Of a DNA stretch of 57,223 bases, positions 10,151-18,844 are shown in pieces. A program made the translations under genes and the position numbers. Location: NCBI GenBank assembly GCA_026386955.1, contig JAPLMQ010000279.1, forward strand, positions 1 to 57,223, written 5' to 3'. Under the pieces are notes generated by a model. It was given only the letters and a program-made list of their open reading frames with translations, ran no database searches and was not told the DNA's origin. The first letter of the stretch is position 1, and the number at the start of each line of letters is the position of its first letter. Origin of the DNA: Planctomycetota bacterium. GTDB lineage: Bacteria > Planctomycetota > Phycisphaerae > Phycisphaerales > Phycisphaeraceae.

Positions 10151-11632
10151 TCATTTCGACCCGATGTCCGTCGAGCCAGCCGCCGGCTTCGTCGCGGGCG
10201 ACATCCACGTCTTGCCCGCCGCCATCAGGTTCTCGTACCAGACGACGTTCCAACTGTTCTGCCCGGCGACGAGCAAATCCAGCCGGCCGTCGCCGTTGAG
10301 GTCGGCCGCGCGCAGGTCGTAGCCGCACTGCGCGTCGTCGATCACGACCTTGCGGAACTTCCCGCCGCCTTGGTTGAAGTAGATCGCCACGGTCGCCATC
10401 GCGTTGCTGCAGGCCGCGATGTCGGGCCGGCCATCCCCGTCGAAGTCCGCGATCGCCAGGCAGTGGGCCTCGTACATCTCGTCGTCGATCAGCTCCGGCG
10501 CGAAGCCCGGGGCCCGCAGCAGCCAGAGGCATTTCCCATGCCCCTCGGCCGCGACGACGCTCATATGCCCGTCGCCGTCCAGGTCGATCGGCTCCAGGTG
10601 CGTCACCTGCTTCATCGGCCCCTCGAACTTGTGCGCGGTCCACGCCCCGCGCGGATCCTTGCCCGCGGGCGGCAACCAGTAACCCGCCCAACCCGGGTCT
10701 CCCGCCCACGCGACCAAGGCCGCGAGGCTGCCGTGGCTGTCGGGGGCTCCAGAGGCGCTGGGGAGGTGCAGCTTCGCGAGGCGGGCGCCGTGCTGCCACC
10801 CGGGGATGTCGAACTTCTCCGCAAGTGGGAACCGCTGCCAGAACTCGTTCTTTCCGGCATCCGCGTTCGCGGAATTTCCGGGTGCGGGGGTGGGGTTGCG
10901 GGCCCAGGCCAAGCCGTGCTTGGGCGCGCCGAGCTGCGTGGGCAGGAAGAGGTCATCCCACCCGTCGCCGTCGATGTCGCCGACCGCGACGCCGCGGACG
11001 CTCTCGAGGTCGTTGAGGATGATCGAGGCGTTCCAGGCCTTGGCGTCGTGCGAAGCGCGGTACCACCAGATTTTCCCCAGCCCACCGTCGACGATGAGGA
11101 TCTGCCCGCCGGGCGCTGCGGGCGACGTCCCGGGCGACCAAGGCCCCGCCGGCCGCGACCCCGCGGTCTTCGCAATCGCCTCGCGCTGCTTCGCGGAGTG
11201 GCTCAGATCGACGCCCTCGACCTGCATCACCACCGACCGGCGGTTGAGCGTCGCGACCGGCAGCCGTCGCCAGAGCGGAGCCCGGTACCAGTAGACCTTG
11301 TTGGAGTCGTCGGCCCGCTGGCCCGATGGGCCGCCCGCCGCCACGATGTCGGGCCGACCGTCGCCGTCGACGTCGACCGCCGCCACGGAGATCGCGGGGA
11401 AGTAGTCATCGACGACGTGCTTCTCGAAGATGCCCGCGCCGGGGAGGACCGTCGCGGGATCGGGCTGGGTCGTGGGGGCTGTGACGGGCTGCGTGGCCGG
11501 CGCGGGAGGACGGGCAACGTGCGACGCGGGGGCTTCGCCGGAGTCCGCCCAGAGGGCCGACTCGCCGCCGACGACCAAGGCGAGGGCGAGAGCGAAGCCG
11601 ACGCTCAAGGCTCGTGCGGCTGATGGAAACAT
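10151..11632 (-). CDS. Exported FG-GAP/VCBS repeat protein
   Basis: The 493-residue protein has a signal peptide (residues about 1-30) followed by a Pro/Thr linker with ATQP and TTQP. At least five calcium-loop repeats of the FG-GAP/VCBS type are visible: DVDGDGRPDIV, DIDGDGWDDLFL, DLDGDGHMSVV, DFDGDGRPDIAA and DLNGDGRLDLL. Such repeats build integrin-like beta-propellers that bind calcium; the ligand is unknown. The start at 11632 (MFPSAARAL) is chosen because it begins a proper signal peptide; the frame stays open to 11794 but with Arg-rich non-signal residues. Confidence 0.85.
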   Translation of the reverse strand: MFPSAARALSVGFALALALVVGGESALWADSGEAPASHVARPPAPATQPVTAPTTQPDPATVLPGAGIFEKHVVDDYFPAISVAAVDVDGDGRPDIVAAGGPSGQRADDSNKVYWYRAPLWRRLPVATLNRRSVVMQVEGVDLSHSAKQREAIAKTAGSRPAGPWSPGTSPAAPGGQILIVDGGLGKIWWYRASHDAKAWNASIILNDLESVRGVAVGDIDGDGWDDLFLPTQLGAPKHGLAWARNPTPAPGNSANADAGKNEFWQRFPLAEKFDIPGWQHGARLAKLHLPSASGAPDSHGSLAALVAWAGDPGWAGYWLPPAGKDPRGAWTAHKFEGPMKQVTHLEPIDLDGDGHMSVVAAEGHGKCLWLLRAPGFAPELIDDEMYEAHCLAIADFDGDGRPDIAACSNAMATVAIYFNQGGGKFRKVVIDDAQCGYDLRAADLNGDGRLDLLVAGQNSWNVVWYENLMAAGKTWMSPATKPAAGSTDIGSK

Positions 11633-11786
11633 GCGTCGGCCTCCCGCCCGAATCGGATCATCTCGGCGACTTGCGCGGCGGCTCGCGCCGTGGCGTGGCC
11701 GTTTGTACCACGCCGGAAAACCGCGAGGAGCCGCGGACGATTCGTACCCCGCCATCGCCCTCGACCGAACGCCCCGCGGGCGGAAG

Positions 11787-11985
11787 TTATGCACATCTTG
11801 ATTCTTGATTCTGAATCAGAATCAAAACGGCTCGTCACAGGGGCTTGGACTTCAGACAATCAGCGTCGTTGCAACCAGTGATTGAAAATGTGTTTATGAA
11901 CATGCTGTTTCCACAGCCTCGCCCTGTCATCCCCCGAGACGGGTTTTGATTCACGCGTGAATCAACGTGAATCAAACATCCACAA
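11787..11985. other. Element E copy 1: paired TGATTC/GAATCA arms with DnaA-box-like ends
   Basis: The left arm starts with TTATGCACA, which fits the DnaA box TTATNCACA. It continues with two TGATTC and two GAATCA half-sites in a near-palindrome. The right arm holds the perfect 20-bp palindrome TTGATTCACGCGTGAATCAA plus another CGTGAATCAA, ending in ATCCACAA. Both arms are almost identical in copy 2 at 54313, while the ~115-bp core differs. It lies upstream of the FG-GAP gene start (11632) and downstream of the glycosidase stop (12028). Confidence 0.75.
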
Positions 11986-12027
11986 TCGGACTGAATAATC
12001 CCCTGATGATCCCCGACCAAACTGGCC

Positions 12028-12981
12028 TCACTTCCGCTCCAGCGCCGGCGCGAAGACCCCCAGCGCGTTCGCGTTGGGCCGCTCCGTCCCCGGCACGTTC
12101 TTGTGGATCGGGCGGTTCAACACCCGCGGCCGGCCGTCGTCGCCCGCGACCACCATCGCCGTCGACCCGCCTCCGTCGAGGTTCACCGCGTCCCACGCGC
12201 CCATCCGCGCCAGCCACGCGCCGAGCTCGGCCGTGGTCGCCCCCTCGCTGACCAACGGCTGCCTTCCATCGATCACGATCAGATACAACCAGCGCCCGTC
12301 GCGCGAGACGCCCGCGCCCGTGCGCGGGTGCAGGTCGTTCAAGCTGCCGACGTTCCGCCCGCCTTCGAGCACCATCCCGAATCCGCCCGCGGCGTTGAAG
12401 ACGTCCTTCAGGTCGTACGGCGGTCGCGTGATCCGCACACGGTTGCCGCGCGTGATCATCAGCGCCCCGCGGTTCGCGATGTTCGCCGGCGTCGCCTCGC
12501 CATACGACTTGCCCTCCGAGATCGCCAGTCCCGTGACCTTCTGCGGCTTGCCCTCCTCGTCGAAAACCGGGTCGAACGGCGAGGTGTTGATCGCCAACTG
12601 GCACCGATGCTCCACGAGGAACGCGCTGACCTTCTGCGACCGCACGGGCAACGCCCCTTCGTCCACCGGCGGGGTCGCGAGGAACCGCAGCCCCGGCTCA
12701 TGCAGGTCGATCTTGGCCGCGAAGATCCGCATCGGGCGTGTCGACGCCGTCGTCGCGTGGGCCAGCTCGATCCCGCGGAAGGCGCGGCGCCAGTCGAGCG
12801 AGGCCCGGACGGCGGGCACGGCGATCGGCGACGAAGCGGGGGCGGTCGTTGCGGGTTGGGTTGTCGCGGGCGCGACGGCGTGGCAACCCGTCGCGAGGAG
12901 GATCGTGAGACAAAGCCACAGGCACGACACGAGAGAGCGCGTCGCGCCGTGGCACCGCCAATGCTTCAGGATCGCGATCAT
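12028..12981 (-). CDS. Phosphodiester glycosidase (NAGPA-type) family lipoprotein
   Basis: The 317-residue protein belongs to the family of the phosphodiester alpha-GlcNAcase domain, also found in bacterial exopolysaccharide proteins. Diagnostic stretches are LAINTSPFDPVF, HPRTGAGVSRDGRWLYLIV and the catalytic-core NLDGGGSTAMVV. The N-terminus has a hydrophobic segment ending ATGC, a plausible lipobox, then a linker rich in ATTQPATT, so the protein is probably membrane anchored outside the cytoplasm. The start at 12981 is preferred; the upstream ATG at 13014 lies inside repeat family C. The exact substrate is unknown. Confidence 0.82.
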   Translation of the reverse strand: MIAILKHWRCHGATRSLVSCLWLCLTILLATGCHAVAPATTQPATTAPASSPIAVPAVRASLDWRRAFRGIELAHATTASTRPMRIFAAKIDLHEPGLRFLATPPVDEGALPVRSQKVSAFLVEHRCQLAINTSPFDPVFDEEGKPQKVTGLAISEGKSYGEATPANIANRGALMITRGNRVRITRPPYDLKDVFNAAGGFGMVLEGGRNVGSLNDLHPRTGAGVSRDGRWLYLIVIDGRQPLVSEGATTAELGAWLARMGAWDAVNLDGGGSTAMVVAGDDGRPRVLNRPIHKNVPGTERPNANALGVFAPALERK

Positions 12982-13002
12982 CGAGTCATCGCCGGGCGAG
13001 GA

Positions 13003-13045
13003 GTCTGGTGCCACATGTCATCGTACTCGTGACATGTGTCTTGAG
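13003..13045. repeat. Repeat family C, single arm
   Basis: The CACATGTCA/TGACATGTG hairpin has the same TCGTACTCG loop as the pair at 8644. It lies immediately upstream of the glycosidase gene and supplies a spurious upstream ATG. Confidence 0.75.
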
Positions 13046-13120
13046 AGGAAGTGAATCCCCCCTCCGACGAGAGCGCAGGAGAATCCCATGAGCGCGACCA
13101 TCGGGGCTGGATCTCACGCG

Positions 13121-13168
13121 AGCCCGACCCACCGAACCCGACGGCGTACCGTCGGGATCAGTGGGCTT
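13121..13168. repeat. Repeat family F hairpin, copy 1
   Basis: The core stem CCCGACGG/CCGTCGGG closes a CGTA loop inside outer AGCCC/GGGCT arms. It sits just past the leftward stop at 13175, as a terminator would. The copy at 16210 has compensating stem changes. Confidence 0.7.
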
Positions 13169-13174
13169 ATGCGA

Positions 13175-14812
13175 TCACTCCAACTCCCCCGAAAACGACT
13201 GCTGCTGCGTCTCCGTCCGCCTCGACTCGCGCGACGTTGAATCCCGCGACGCCGAATCCCGCCATGTCGACTCCCTCCGGCTCGTTTCCACCTCCGTCGG
13301 CCGCTCGCGCAGCGGAACCGCGAGCGCCTCCGCCGGGATCGTGGCCAGCGCGCGTTGCCGCCGCCACGTCCACCCGCGCCAGTCGAGCATCTCCCGGCGG
13401 ACCTCGTCGCGCAGCTCGTCGCGATACATCTTCGCCTTCGCGGCCTTGAACTCCCCGCGCGTCTCCAACTCCCCCGCGACCCATTCCAGGGCCGGGAGCG
13501 CCGCGACGCCCTGGGCCCGGAGATACTCCACGTCGAGCGGGATGTCGGAATCCTTGCTCACCTCCCGACAATGGTGGACGTTGAACATCGAGATGAGCCC
13601 GTCGATGTCGATCGGGGCGCAGGTGTAGATCATCAGCAGCGCGGAGAGCGAGTTGGCCCGCAGCAGCCAGGCGTTCGACCGGCAGCGGACGATGCGGTGG
13701 ACGATCAACGCCAGCCCGACCGCGACGAGGACCATCCAGAGCAGGGCCGCGAAGCGCCAGCGGGTGAGCCCGTAGGCGTCGACATAGAGCCACAACCGCC
13801 ACGCGGCCGAGAGCACGAGCAGCGTGTTCTGCGCGAGCCAGAGGTAGACCAGTTTGCGGGCGACGGGCGAGCGCTGGGCGGGGCCGTTGTGGCGAAAGGT
13901 GACGACGACGAAGCAAGCCGCGAGGAGCGACGCCGCGACCAGCGGGTAGGCGCCGCGGTGGACGTAGGACTGGATGCTCATGCCCTCGGGCAGCCCGCCG
14001 CCGAGCAGCATGTAGCGCGCGTCGAGGATCGTCTCGAGCGCGAAGACGGCGTTGAAGACCAGCAGGCAGCGCACCACCAGCGCGGGGCTGATCCATTCGT
14101 CGAGGGCCATGTCGGCCTCGGGGAGCGCCTCCGTCGCGGCGCGGGCCCGGCGGGTCCTCATCCGCAGCAGGGCCCAGACCCAGACGCCCACGAAGGCCCA
14201 GAAGAGGATGCGCGTCGGAGCGAGGAGGTCGGGGATCCTCGCGAGCGTGTCGCCGATGAACGTCTTGGCCGACTCGGCGAGCATCGCGATGACGGGGTTG
14301 GCGACGATGAAGATGATGGCGAAGACCATGCCCAGGGCCGCGGGGATCGCCCATTGGCGGACGAGGCGCAGGGCCAGGGAAGGCCGGCCGCGGACGCGCC
14401 GGGCCCGCTTGCGCTGGGCCCGCTGGTCGGTGAACCACCGCGTCCACCCGGCGGCCGCGAAGCCTGCCCAGCGCGCGAACCATGCGGAGATGCTCGACGT
14501 CCACCCGCCGCGGCCGACCATCGCCAGCGAGACGACGCCCAGGAGAAGGAGCAAGACCACGAGGGTGCCGGGATGCTCGGCCGCCGCCAGCGCGAGGCCG
14601 ACGACGCCCGCGAGGAGGAGCGCCCCGCCGCCGGTGCGCATGGCCCGGCTGCCGCGGAGGAGCAGGGCGAAGAGCAGCGCCCCGGCGTAGGCCCCGAGCG
14701 TCCAGCCGACGGTGTGGCCGTAGAAGAAGAAGTCGGCCAGGGCGACGAGGAGCAGGAACATGAGGAAGAGGGAAGTCGAACTCCGCAGCCGATGGGGAAG
14801 CGTGCCGGTCAT
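13175..14812 (-). CDS. DUF4173-family integral membrane protein
   Basis: The 545-residue protein has about 12 hydrophobic segments in two blocks (residues 10-105 and 165-400). The second block matches the DUF4173/DUF4153 family: YVHRGAYPLVAASLLAACFV, KLVYLWLAQNTLLVLSAAWR and WMVLVAVGLALIVHRIV. The family's function is unknown. A hydrophilic C-terminal domain (about 415-500) begins VHHCREVSKDSDIPLDVEYL. The last ~40 residues form an Arg/Ser-rich tail with repeated RDS/RES units encoded by imperfect DNA repeats. It is divergent from the potassium channel gene. Confidence 0.82.
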   Translation of the reverse strand: MTGTLPHRLRSSTSLFLMFLLLVALADFFFYGHTVGWTLGAYAGALLFALLLRGSRAMRTGGGALLLAGVVGLALAAAEHPGTLVVLLLLLGVVSLAMVGRGGWTSSISAWFARWAGFAAAGWTRWFTDQRAQRKRARRVRGRPSLALRLVRQWAIPAALGMVFAIIFIVANPVIAMLAESAKTFIGDTLARIPDLLAPTRILFWAFVGVWVWALLRMRTRRARAATEALPEADMALDEWISPALVVRCLLVFNAVFALETILDARYMLLGGGLPEGMSIQSYVHRGAYPLVAASLLAACFVVVTFRHNGPAQRSPVARKLVYLWLAQNTLLVLSAAWRLWLYVDAYGLTRWRFAALLWMVLVAVGLALIVHRIVRCRSNAWLLRANSLSALLMIYTCAPIDIDGLISMFNVHHCREVSKDSDIPLDVEYLRAQGVAALPALEWVAGELETRGEFKAAKAKMYRDELRDEVRREMLDWRGWTWRRQRALATIPAEALAVPLRERPTEVETSRRESTWRDSASRDSTSRESRRTETQQQSFSGELE

Positions 14813-15158
14813 GAAAGGGTTCCTGTCGCGCGCGCCGCCGCCCGGCCCCCCGCGCAGAGGTGATTGGAAGAAAGCTGATCCACCCGATCTACGCGTGAAG
14901 CGGGGAGAATGTTCGCCGTTTCCGAAGGAAAGATTCGCGGAGCAGGGCCGGGAGAGGCCGCCCCCGCACTTGCCGAAACGCCTGGACCATTCGACGATGG
15001 CGCCTCGCCCGGCGGAATTGCACGTCGGCCGCCGGGCGCTCTCCCCTCAGGGGCACATCGTTTTCGCGTCGCGTCCGCGGAGTCCGCCCGGGGTCGCCCC
15101 ACATCCGGCGCCGGCGCCGGCGCCGGCGAAGCAGAGCGTCGAACGAGGATTGGCCGCC
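14813..15158. other. Intergenic region between divergent genes
   Basis: No gene is visible. A short CGG/GCC tandem run (15104-15127) precedes the channel gene's ribosome binding site. Promoters for both flanking genes should lie here, but none is clear. Confidence 0.4.
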
Positions 15159-16169
15159 ATGAGAATGCCGCGACGCGTGTTGATGCTCTGGCTGGTGCCC
15201 GTGGCCCTGGTCGTCGTAGGCACGATCGGCTACAGGGTCATCGAGGCCGGGCGCTACGACCTCTTCGACTCGCTCTACATGACCATCGTCACGCTGTCGA
15301 CGATCGGCTACGGCGAGACGCACGAGCTCAGCCGGGCAGGGCGGGTCTTCACCATCTTCCTGATCCTCAGCGGGGTCTCGGCCTTCTTCTATTCGGTCAC
15401 GGAGATCGCCCGCAGCGTCGTCGGCGGCGAAATGGCGAACATGCTTGGAAAGCGAAAAATGGAACGCACCCTCGCGACGCTCAAGGACCACATCATCGTC
15501 TGCGGCTACGGCCGGATGGGCCGGCTGGTCTGCAGGGAGTTCGCCCGCAACCACCGCCCCTTCGTGGTCATCGACATCAACGAGGCCGACCTGCGCGACT
15601 TCGAATGCGAGAACGGCATCAAGCTGGTGGGCGACGCGACCTCCGACGATGTGCTCAGGCACGCCGGCATCGAGCGGGCCCACAGCCTGGTGACCGTCAT
15701 GTCCTCCGACGCGGACAACCTCTTCACGACGCTCAGCGCGCGGCTGCTGAACCCCAAGGTCGTCATCGTGGCGCGGGTCGAGGAGATGCAGTCCGGGCAG
15801 AAGCTGATCCGCGCCGGGGCCAACCGCGTGGTCTCCCCCTACGAGATCGGCGGGCAGCGCGTCGCCCAGGCCGTGATCAAGCCGACCGTGGTGGACTTCA
15901 TCGACCTCACGTCGCAGTCGGAGCACATCGCGCTGCAGATGGAGGAGCGGAGGGTCGAGGCCAACAGCGCGCTCGCGGGCAGCACCCTGGACGACAGCCG
16001 GCTGCATGCGGAGCACCACCTGATGATCGTCGCGATCAAGAAGCCCACGGGGCAGATGGTGTTCAACCCGCCGGTGGAGACGGTGTTCGAGGTCGGCGAC
16101 ATCCTCATCGCGATCGGGCACCGCGACCACCTGGGCGCGCTCGACAAGCTGGCGAAGCCCAAGGCGTGA
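15159..16169 (+). CDS. Two-helix potassium channel with TrkA-N and TrkA-C (RCK) domains
   Basis: This is a predicted inner-membrane K+ channel of 336 residues. Two helices (about 8-27 and 63-83) flank a pore loop with the selectivity filter TIGYG at residues 48-52. A cytoplasmic RCK domain follows with the Rossmann motif CGYGRMG at 115-121 and the acidic ligand position VVIDIN. A C-terminal TrkA-C domain (about 235-330) ends the protein. This order matches Kch/MthK-type ligand-gated channels. The start at 15159 follows GAGGA; the frame is open far upstream but the added residues are Pro/Arg rich and unlike the family. Confidence 0.92.
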   Translation: MRMPRRVLMLWLVPVALVVVGTIGYRVIEAGRYDLFDSLYMTIVTLSTIGYGETHELSRAGRVFTIFLILSGVSAFFYSVTEIARSVVGGEMANMLGKRKMERTLATLKDHIIVCGYGRMGRLVCREFARNHRPFVVIDINEADLRDFECENGIKLVGDATSDDVLRHAGIERAHSLVTVMSSDADNLFTTLSARLLNPKVVIVARVEEMQSGQKLIRAGANRVVSPYEIGGQRVAQAVIKPTVVDFIDLTSQSEHIALQMEERRVEANSALAGSTLDDSRLHAEHHLMIVAIKKPTGQMVFNPPVETVFEVGDILIAIGHRDHLGALDKLAKPKA

Positions 16170-16209
16170 CGGCCCGCGCCGGCGCCGCGGCGGCCGCGGG
16201 CGGACATGG

Positions 16210-16258
16210 AGCCCGACCCCACCGAACGCGATGGGGCGCCGTCGCGATCAGTGGGCTT
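16210..16258. repeat. Repeat family F hairpin, copy 2
   Basis: The same layout as 13121, but the stem reads CGCGATGG/CCGTCGCG: a C-to-G change on one side is matched by G-to-C on the other, with one G-U pair. It lies between the convergent channel and pseudopilin genes. Confidence 0.7.
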
Positions 16259-16318
16259 GAATTGGAGGTCGTGAGTCGTGGGCTTGGATCATGGAATCCT
16301 CGCAACGCGGCTCATCCG

Positions 16319-17455
16319 TCACGGATTCGACTGCGTCGCCCAGCGGCCAAGGAGGTTGACCTTGTCGAAGTTGACGCAGTCCTGCTGGCCCCAGGCGACG
16401 CCGGGGCTGGGCGTGCCGTTGCCGCGGCTGGCGATGCCCGCGGCGCTGGGCGTGGTCGTCCCGTTGCCGATGTACTTGAACGGGTTGGCCGGGTTGCTCC
16501 AGTACCAGTAGATGTACTGCGGGCTTGCGCGGGCGAAGACCGTGCCGTCGCCCCATGCGACGTTGACCAGCCCGGTGATCTCGCGGTTGAGCGGACGGTA
16601 GTCGGCGTGCTGCCAGTAGCGGGCGTCCATGACGATCGGGCGGGTGGAGAAGCCGTCGGTGTCGGGGCGGAGATAGGCCGGACTGGAGCGCGCGACGCCC
16701 ACCGTGGCGCCCACGGATGCGGAGTAGGACCAGTCGCCCCCGGTGTAGGTGTAGGTCGAGCGGATGTACCACTGTCCGCTGGGAAGGGGCGTGAAGTCGT
16801 TGGCGGAGTCGGGCTCGGCGATCCCGTCGTAGCCGGGCATCGCGGCGAAGTTCGCGTGGGTCGACACGGTCGTGTAGGGCTGGCCGAAGAGCCATGGCCG
16901 CTTCCAGAAGGCCCGCCGGTTCGCGCTGTCGACCCCGCTGGCGGACTGGTCCTCGGCGTTGGGGTAGAGCCGGCTCTCGCCAGGGCAGAAGAAGTTCGAG
17001 TATTGGGCGTAGCCGGGCTCGATGAGCTGGCCATGCCCCTTGGGCCCGTAGGCGAGTGCGGACCCGGTCTTCTTGTCGCCGCAGGCGCCGTAGATGAACG
17101 GCCCGGCGAGGAAGTCACGGGCGAACGCGACGGAGTTGCCGGCGGAATCGTACTGCCCGTCGAACCCGGTGACGGTCGAGGGGCTGCGGTGCGGGCCGGA
17201 GTTGTTGTAGTCCTGCGTGTAGTTCATCACCGCCTGGTACATGGTGCGCAGCTGGCTGGTGCAGGTGGCACTGCGTTGCGCCGCCCTGCCTTTCTCCACC
17301 ACCGGGATCAACACGACGACGAGCGCGCCCGTCACCACGAGAGCGACGGCCAATTCGACGGCGGTCATGCCGCGGGCGCGGCGGCTGTGGGCGCGAAGAC
17401 CTTGGGCGCGACGGCCGAGGCCGGCGACGCCGGTGCGGGAAAGGGCTGTTCCCAT
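16319..17455 (-). CDS. Type IV pilin-like (pseudopilin) protein
   Basis: The 378-residue protein has a basic leader ending RARG, then MTAVELAVALVVTGALVVVL. This is the prepilin peptidase site after Gly with Glu at +5 and a single hydrophobic helix; the usual Phe at +1 is replaced by Met. A long C-terminal domain follows, rich in Tyr, Trp, Gly and Asn, with CTSQLRTMYQAVMNYTQDYN just after the helix. This resembles the planctomycete H-X9-DG/prepilin-like exported proteins. The start at 17455 gives the short leader; an open frame runs to 17569. It may be processed and exported by the same machinery as the 5173 secretin. Confidence 0.78.
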   Translation of the reverse strand: MGTALSRTGVAGLGRRAQGLRAHSRRARGMTAVELAVALVVTGALVVVLIPVVEKGRAAQRSATCTSQLRTMYQAVMNYTQDYNNSGPHRSPSTVTGFDGQYDSAGNSVAFARDFLAGPFIYGACGDKKTGSALAYGPKGHGQLIEPGYAQYSNFFCPGESRLYPNAEDQSASGVDSANRRAFWKRPWLFGQPYTTVSTHANFAAMPGYDGIAEPDSANDFTPLPSGQWYIRSTYTYTGGDWSYSASVGATVGVARSSPAYLRPDTDGFSTRPIVMDARYWQHADYRPLNREITGLVNVAWGDGTVFARASPQYIYWYWSNPANPFKYIGNGTTTPSAAGIASRGNGTPSPGVAWGQQDCVNFDKVNLLGRWATQSNP

Positions 17456-17707
17456 GGGGGACCTCGCAAAGGAGAGACTCGGGGAAGCGGGATGTGCCAC
17501 CAGCAGACATGCGATGCAGGTCGGAGTCCCCGGCCAACCGGCCAACCGGCGGACTCCCGCACCTCCCACGGCCCCGACGGAAGGTCTCTCGGTCCCAAGG
17601 TGACGATAAACGCCGGATGGGAAAAGAGCAATGGGAAACTTGGTGGCGGGTCGTCTTTTGAGATGTCATGATGACTTGGCCGGCATCGCCGCCCCGCACT
17701 CGGGGCA

Positions 17708-18385
17708 TTAGTTGCAATCCAGCAGCGCCCCGTTCGGGCAGCGCGTCGCGTCGAGGGCGGTGACCTCCTCCGCTTCGGCCGAGGCGGCGTCCACCCATTT
17801 GCCCCCGTCGGGCTTCTTCACGAACCGCTGCCTGGCGACGGTCGACTCGTCCTCCGTGGCCCGCTTCATCACCCTCTCGACGTCGGTGCTCCGGGCCAGC
17901 AGGGAGTCCATCGCCCGCTGCGCCTCGGGCGCGTAGCGCTCGAGGAAGGCGGCGCGGCGGTCGTCGGCGTCGCCGCAGTCCCTGCAGGCGAAGACATAGG
18001 CGCGCACGCCCGCGGGAGCGCCTTCGTGCGGGCCCGAAGAAGTCCTGATCGGCGCCGCGACCAGTGGGGCGCGGAAGAGGGTGTTGGTGTTGAGGTCGTA
18101 GAACCAGACCTCCCTGCGGTACGGCCCGGCGCGGAGCACGCTCCACGAGCCGGTCCCGAAGGCGAGCAGGAGCAGGATCGCCCCGGCCGCGACGAGCCCC
18201 TTGTGCTGGAGAAGCCAGTGGCGCCAAGTGACCGGAGGGTCGCCGGGCGGGCTCCCGGCCGTCAAGGCACGCAGGGCCGCGAAGGCCGCGCGGACGTCGG
18301 CGGCGCGCGGGAGGCGGAGCCGCTCGAACCGCCGACGGTTCGCGACAACCCAGTCGCCCACCTTGCCCAGCAACGAATCCCACAT
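17708..18385 (-). CDS. Hypothetical single-pass membrane protein
   Basis: The 225-residue product has one clear transmembrane helix (HKGLVAAGAILLLLAFGTGS, about residues 62-80). The N-terminal ~60 residues are basic. The outer part begins REVWFYDLNTNTLFRAPL and contains FACRDCGDADDRR and a C-terminal RCPNGALLDCN, so it has four cysteines outside. The start at 18385 (MWDSLLGK) is preferred because an upstream start would overlap tRNA-Leu. No family is recognised. Similar 'DLNTGELF' wording occurs in planctomycete exported proteins of unknown role. Confidence 0.55.
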   Translation of the reverse strand: MWDSLLGKVGDWVVANRRRFERLRLPRAADVRAAFAALRALTAGSPPGDPPVTWRHWLLQHKGLVAAGAILLLLAFGTGSWSVLRAGPYRREVWFYDLNTNTLFRAPLVAAPIRTSSGPHEGAPAGVRAYVFACRDCGDADDRRAAFLERYAPEAQRAMDSLLARSTDVERVMKRATEDESTVARQRFVKKPDGGKWVDAASAEAEEVTALDATRCPNGALLDCN

Positions 18386-18444
18386 GCGGCGACGCCCTTC
18401 GCGGTTGAGATCGCCCGCACGCGCGGCGATCGGGATGACATGAA

Positions 18445-18529
18445 TAGCCCCGGTGGGAGTCGAACCCACAAAGCCCTTGCGGGCCACTCGATTTTAAGTC
18501 GAGAGCGTTTGCCGTTTCGCCACGGGGCC
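18445..18529 (-). tRNA. tRNA-Leu(UAA)
   Basis: The 85-nt gene folds fully. The acceptor GGCCCCG pairs with CGGGGCT (one G-U), the D stem is GCG/CGC, and the anticodon stem CTCGA/TCGAG carries loop CTTAAAA with anticodon TAA. A long variable arm (class II) precedes the T stem GTGGG/CCCAC with TTCGACT. The discriminator is A, and CCA is not encoded. Confidence 0.96.
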
Positions 18530-18635
18530 GAGGGTGGAGGACGCGTGCAAGTCTATCGGGCGGGTGGGAGGTGGGCCAGAAAAGAGGAGGGTTGAAGCGG
18601 AGAATCGTCTGGGGCGATGCTTGAGTCGGCCATGG

Positions 18636-18803
18636 CCGTGCCACATCGCAGCCGAAGGCTGCGATGTGCGGGCGAACAAGGGGGCCAAGGCTCGCAGGGA
18701 GTTTCGCCCCATCGCTTGCCGACGCACGGGGACCGATTGCAAGCCAAAGCCCTGCGCTTTCCGTTGACCGGCACACAGCAGCCTTCGGCTGCGGTGTGGC
18801 ACG
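18636..18803. repeat. Repeat family G, inverted pair
   Basis: Arms at 18636-18668 and 18770-18803 are inverted copies built round CGCAGCCGAAGGCTGCG-like hairpins, with ~100 bp between. It fills the gap between tRNA-Leu and the kinase gene. Confidence 0.6.
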
Positions 18804-18844
18804 TCCCTTGTCGACAGGATCCTCAACAGGACATGCCGCCGCGA

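Noticed and set aside
11951..11970. parS site in element E
   Set aside because: TTCACG/CGTGAA is shared, but the palindrome is 2 bp longer in the centre and flanks differ from the parS consensus; kept only as an alternative.
12982..13014. Upstream ATG of the glycosidase gene at 13014
   Set aside because: The ATG and first codons belong to repeat family C, and the signal peptide begins properly at 12981.
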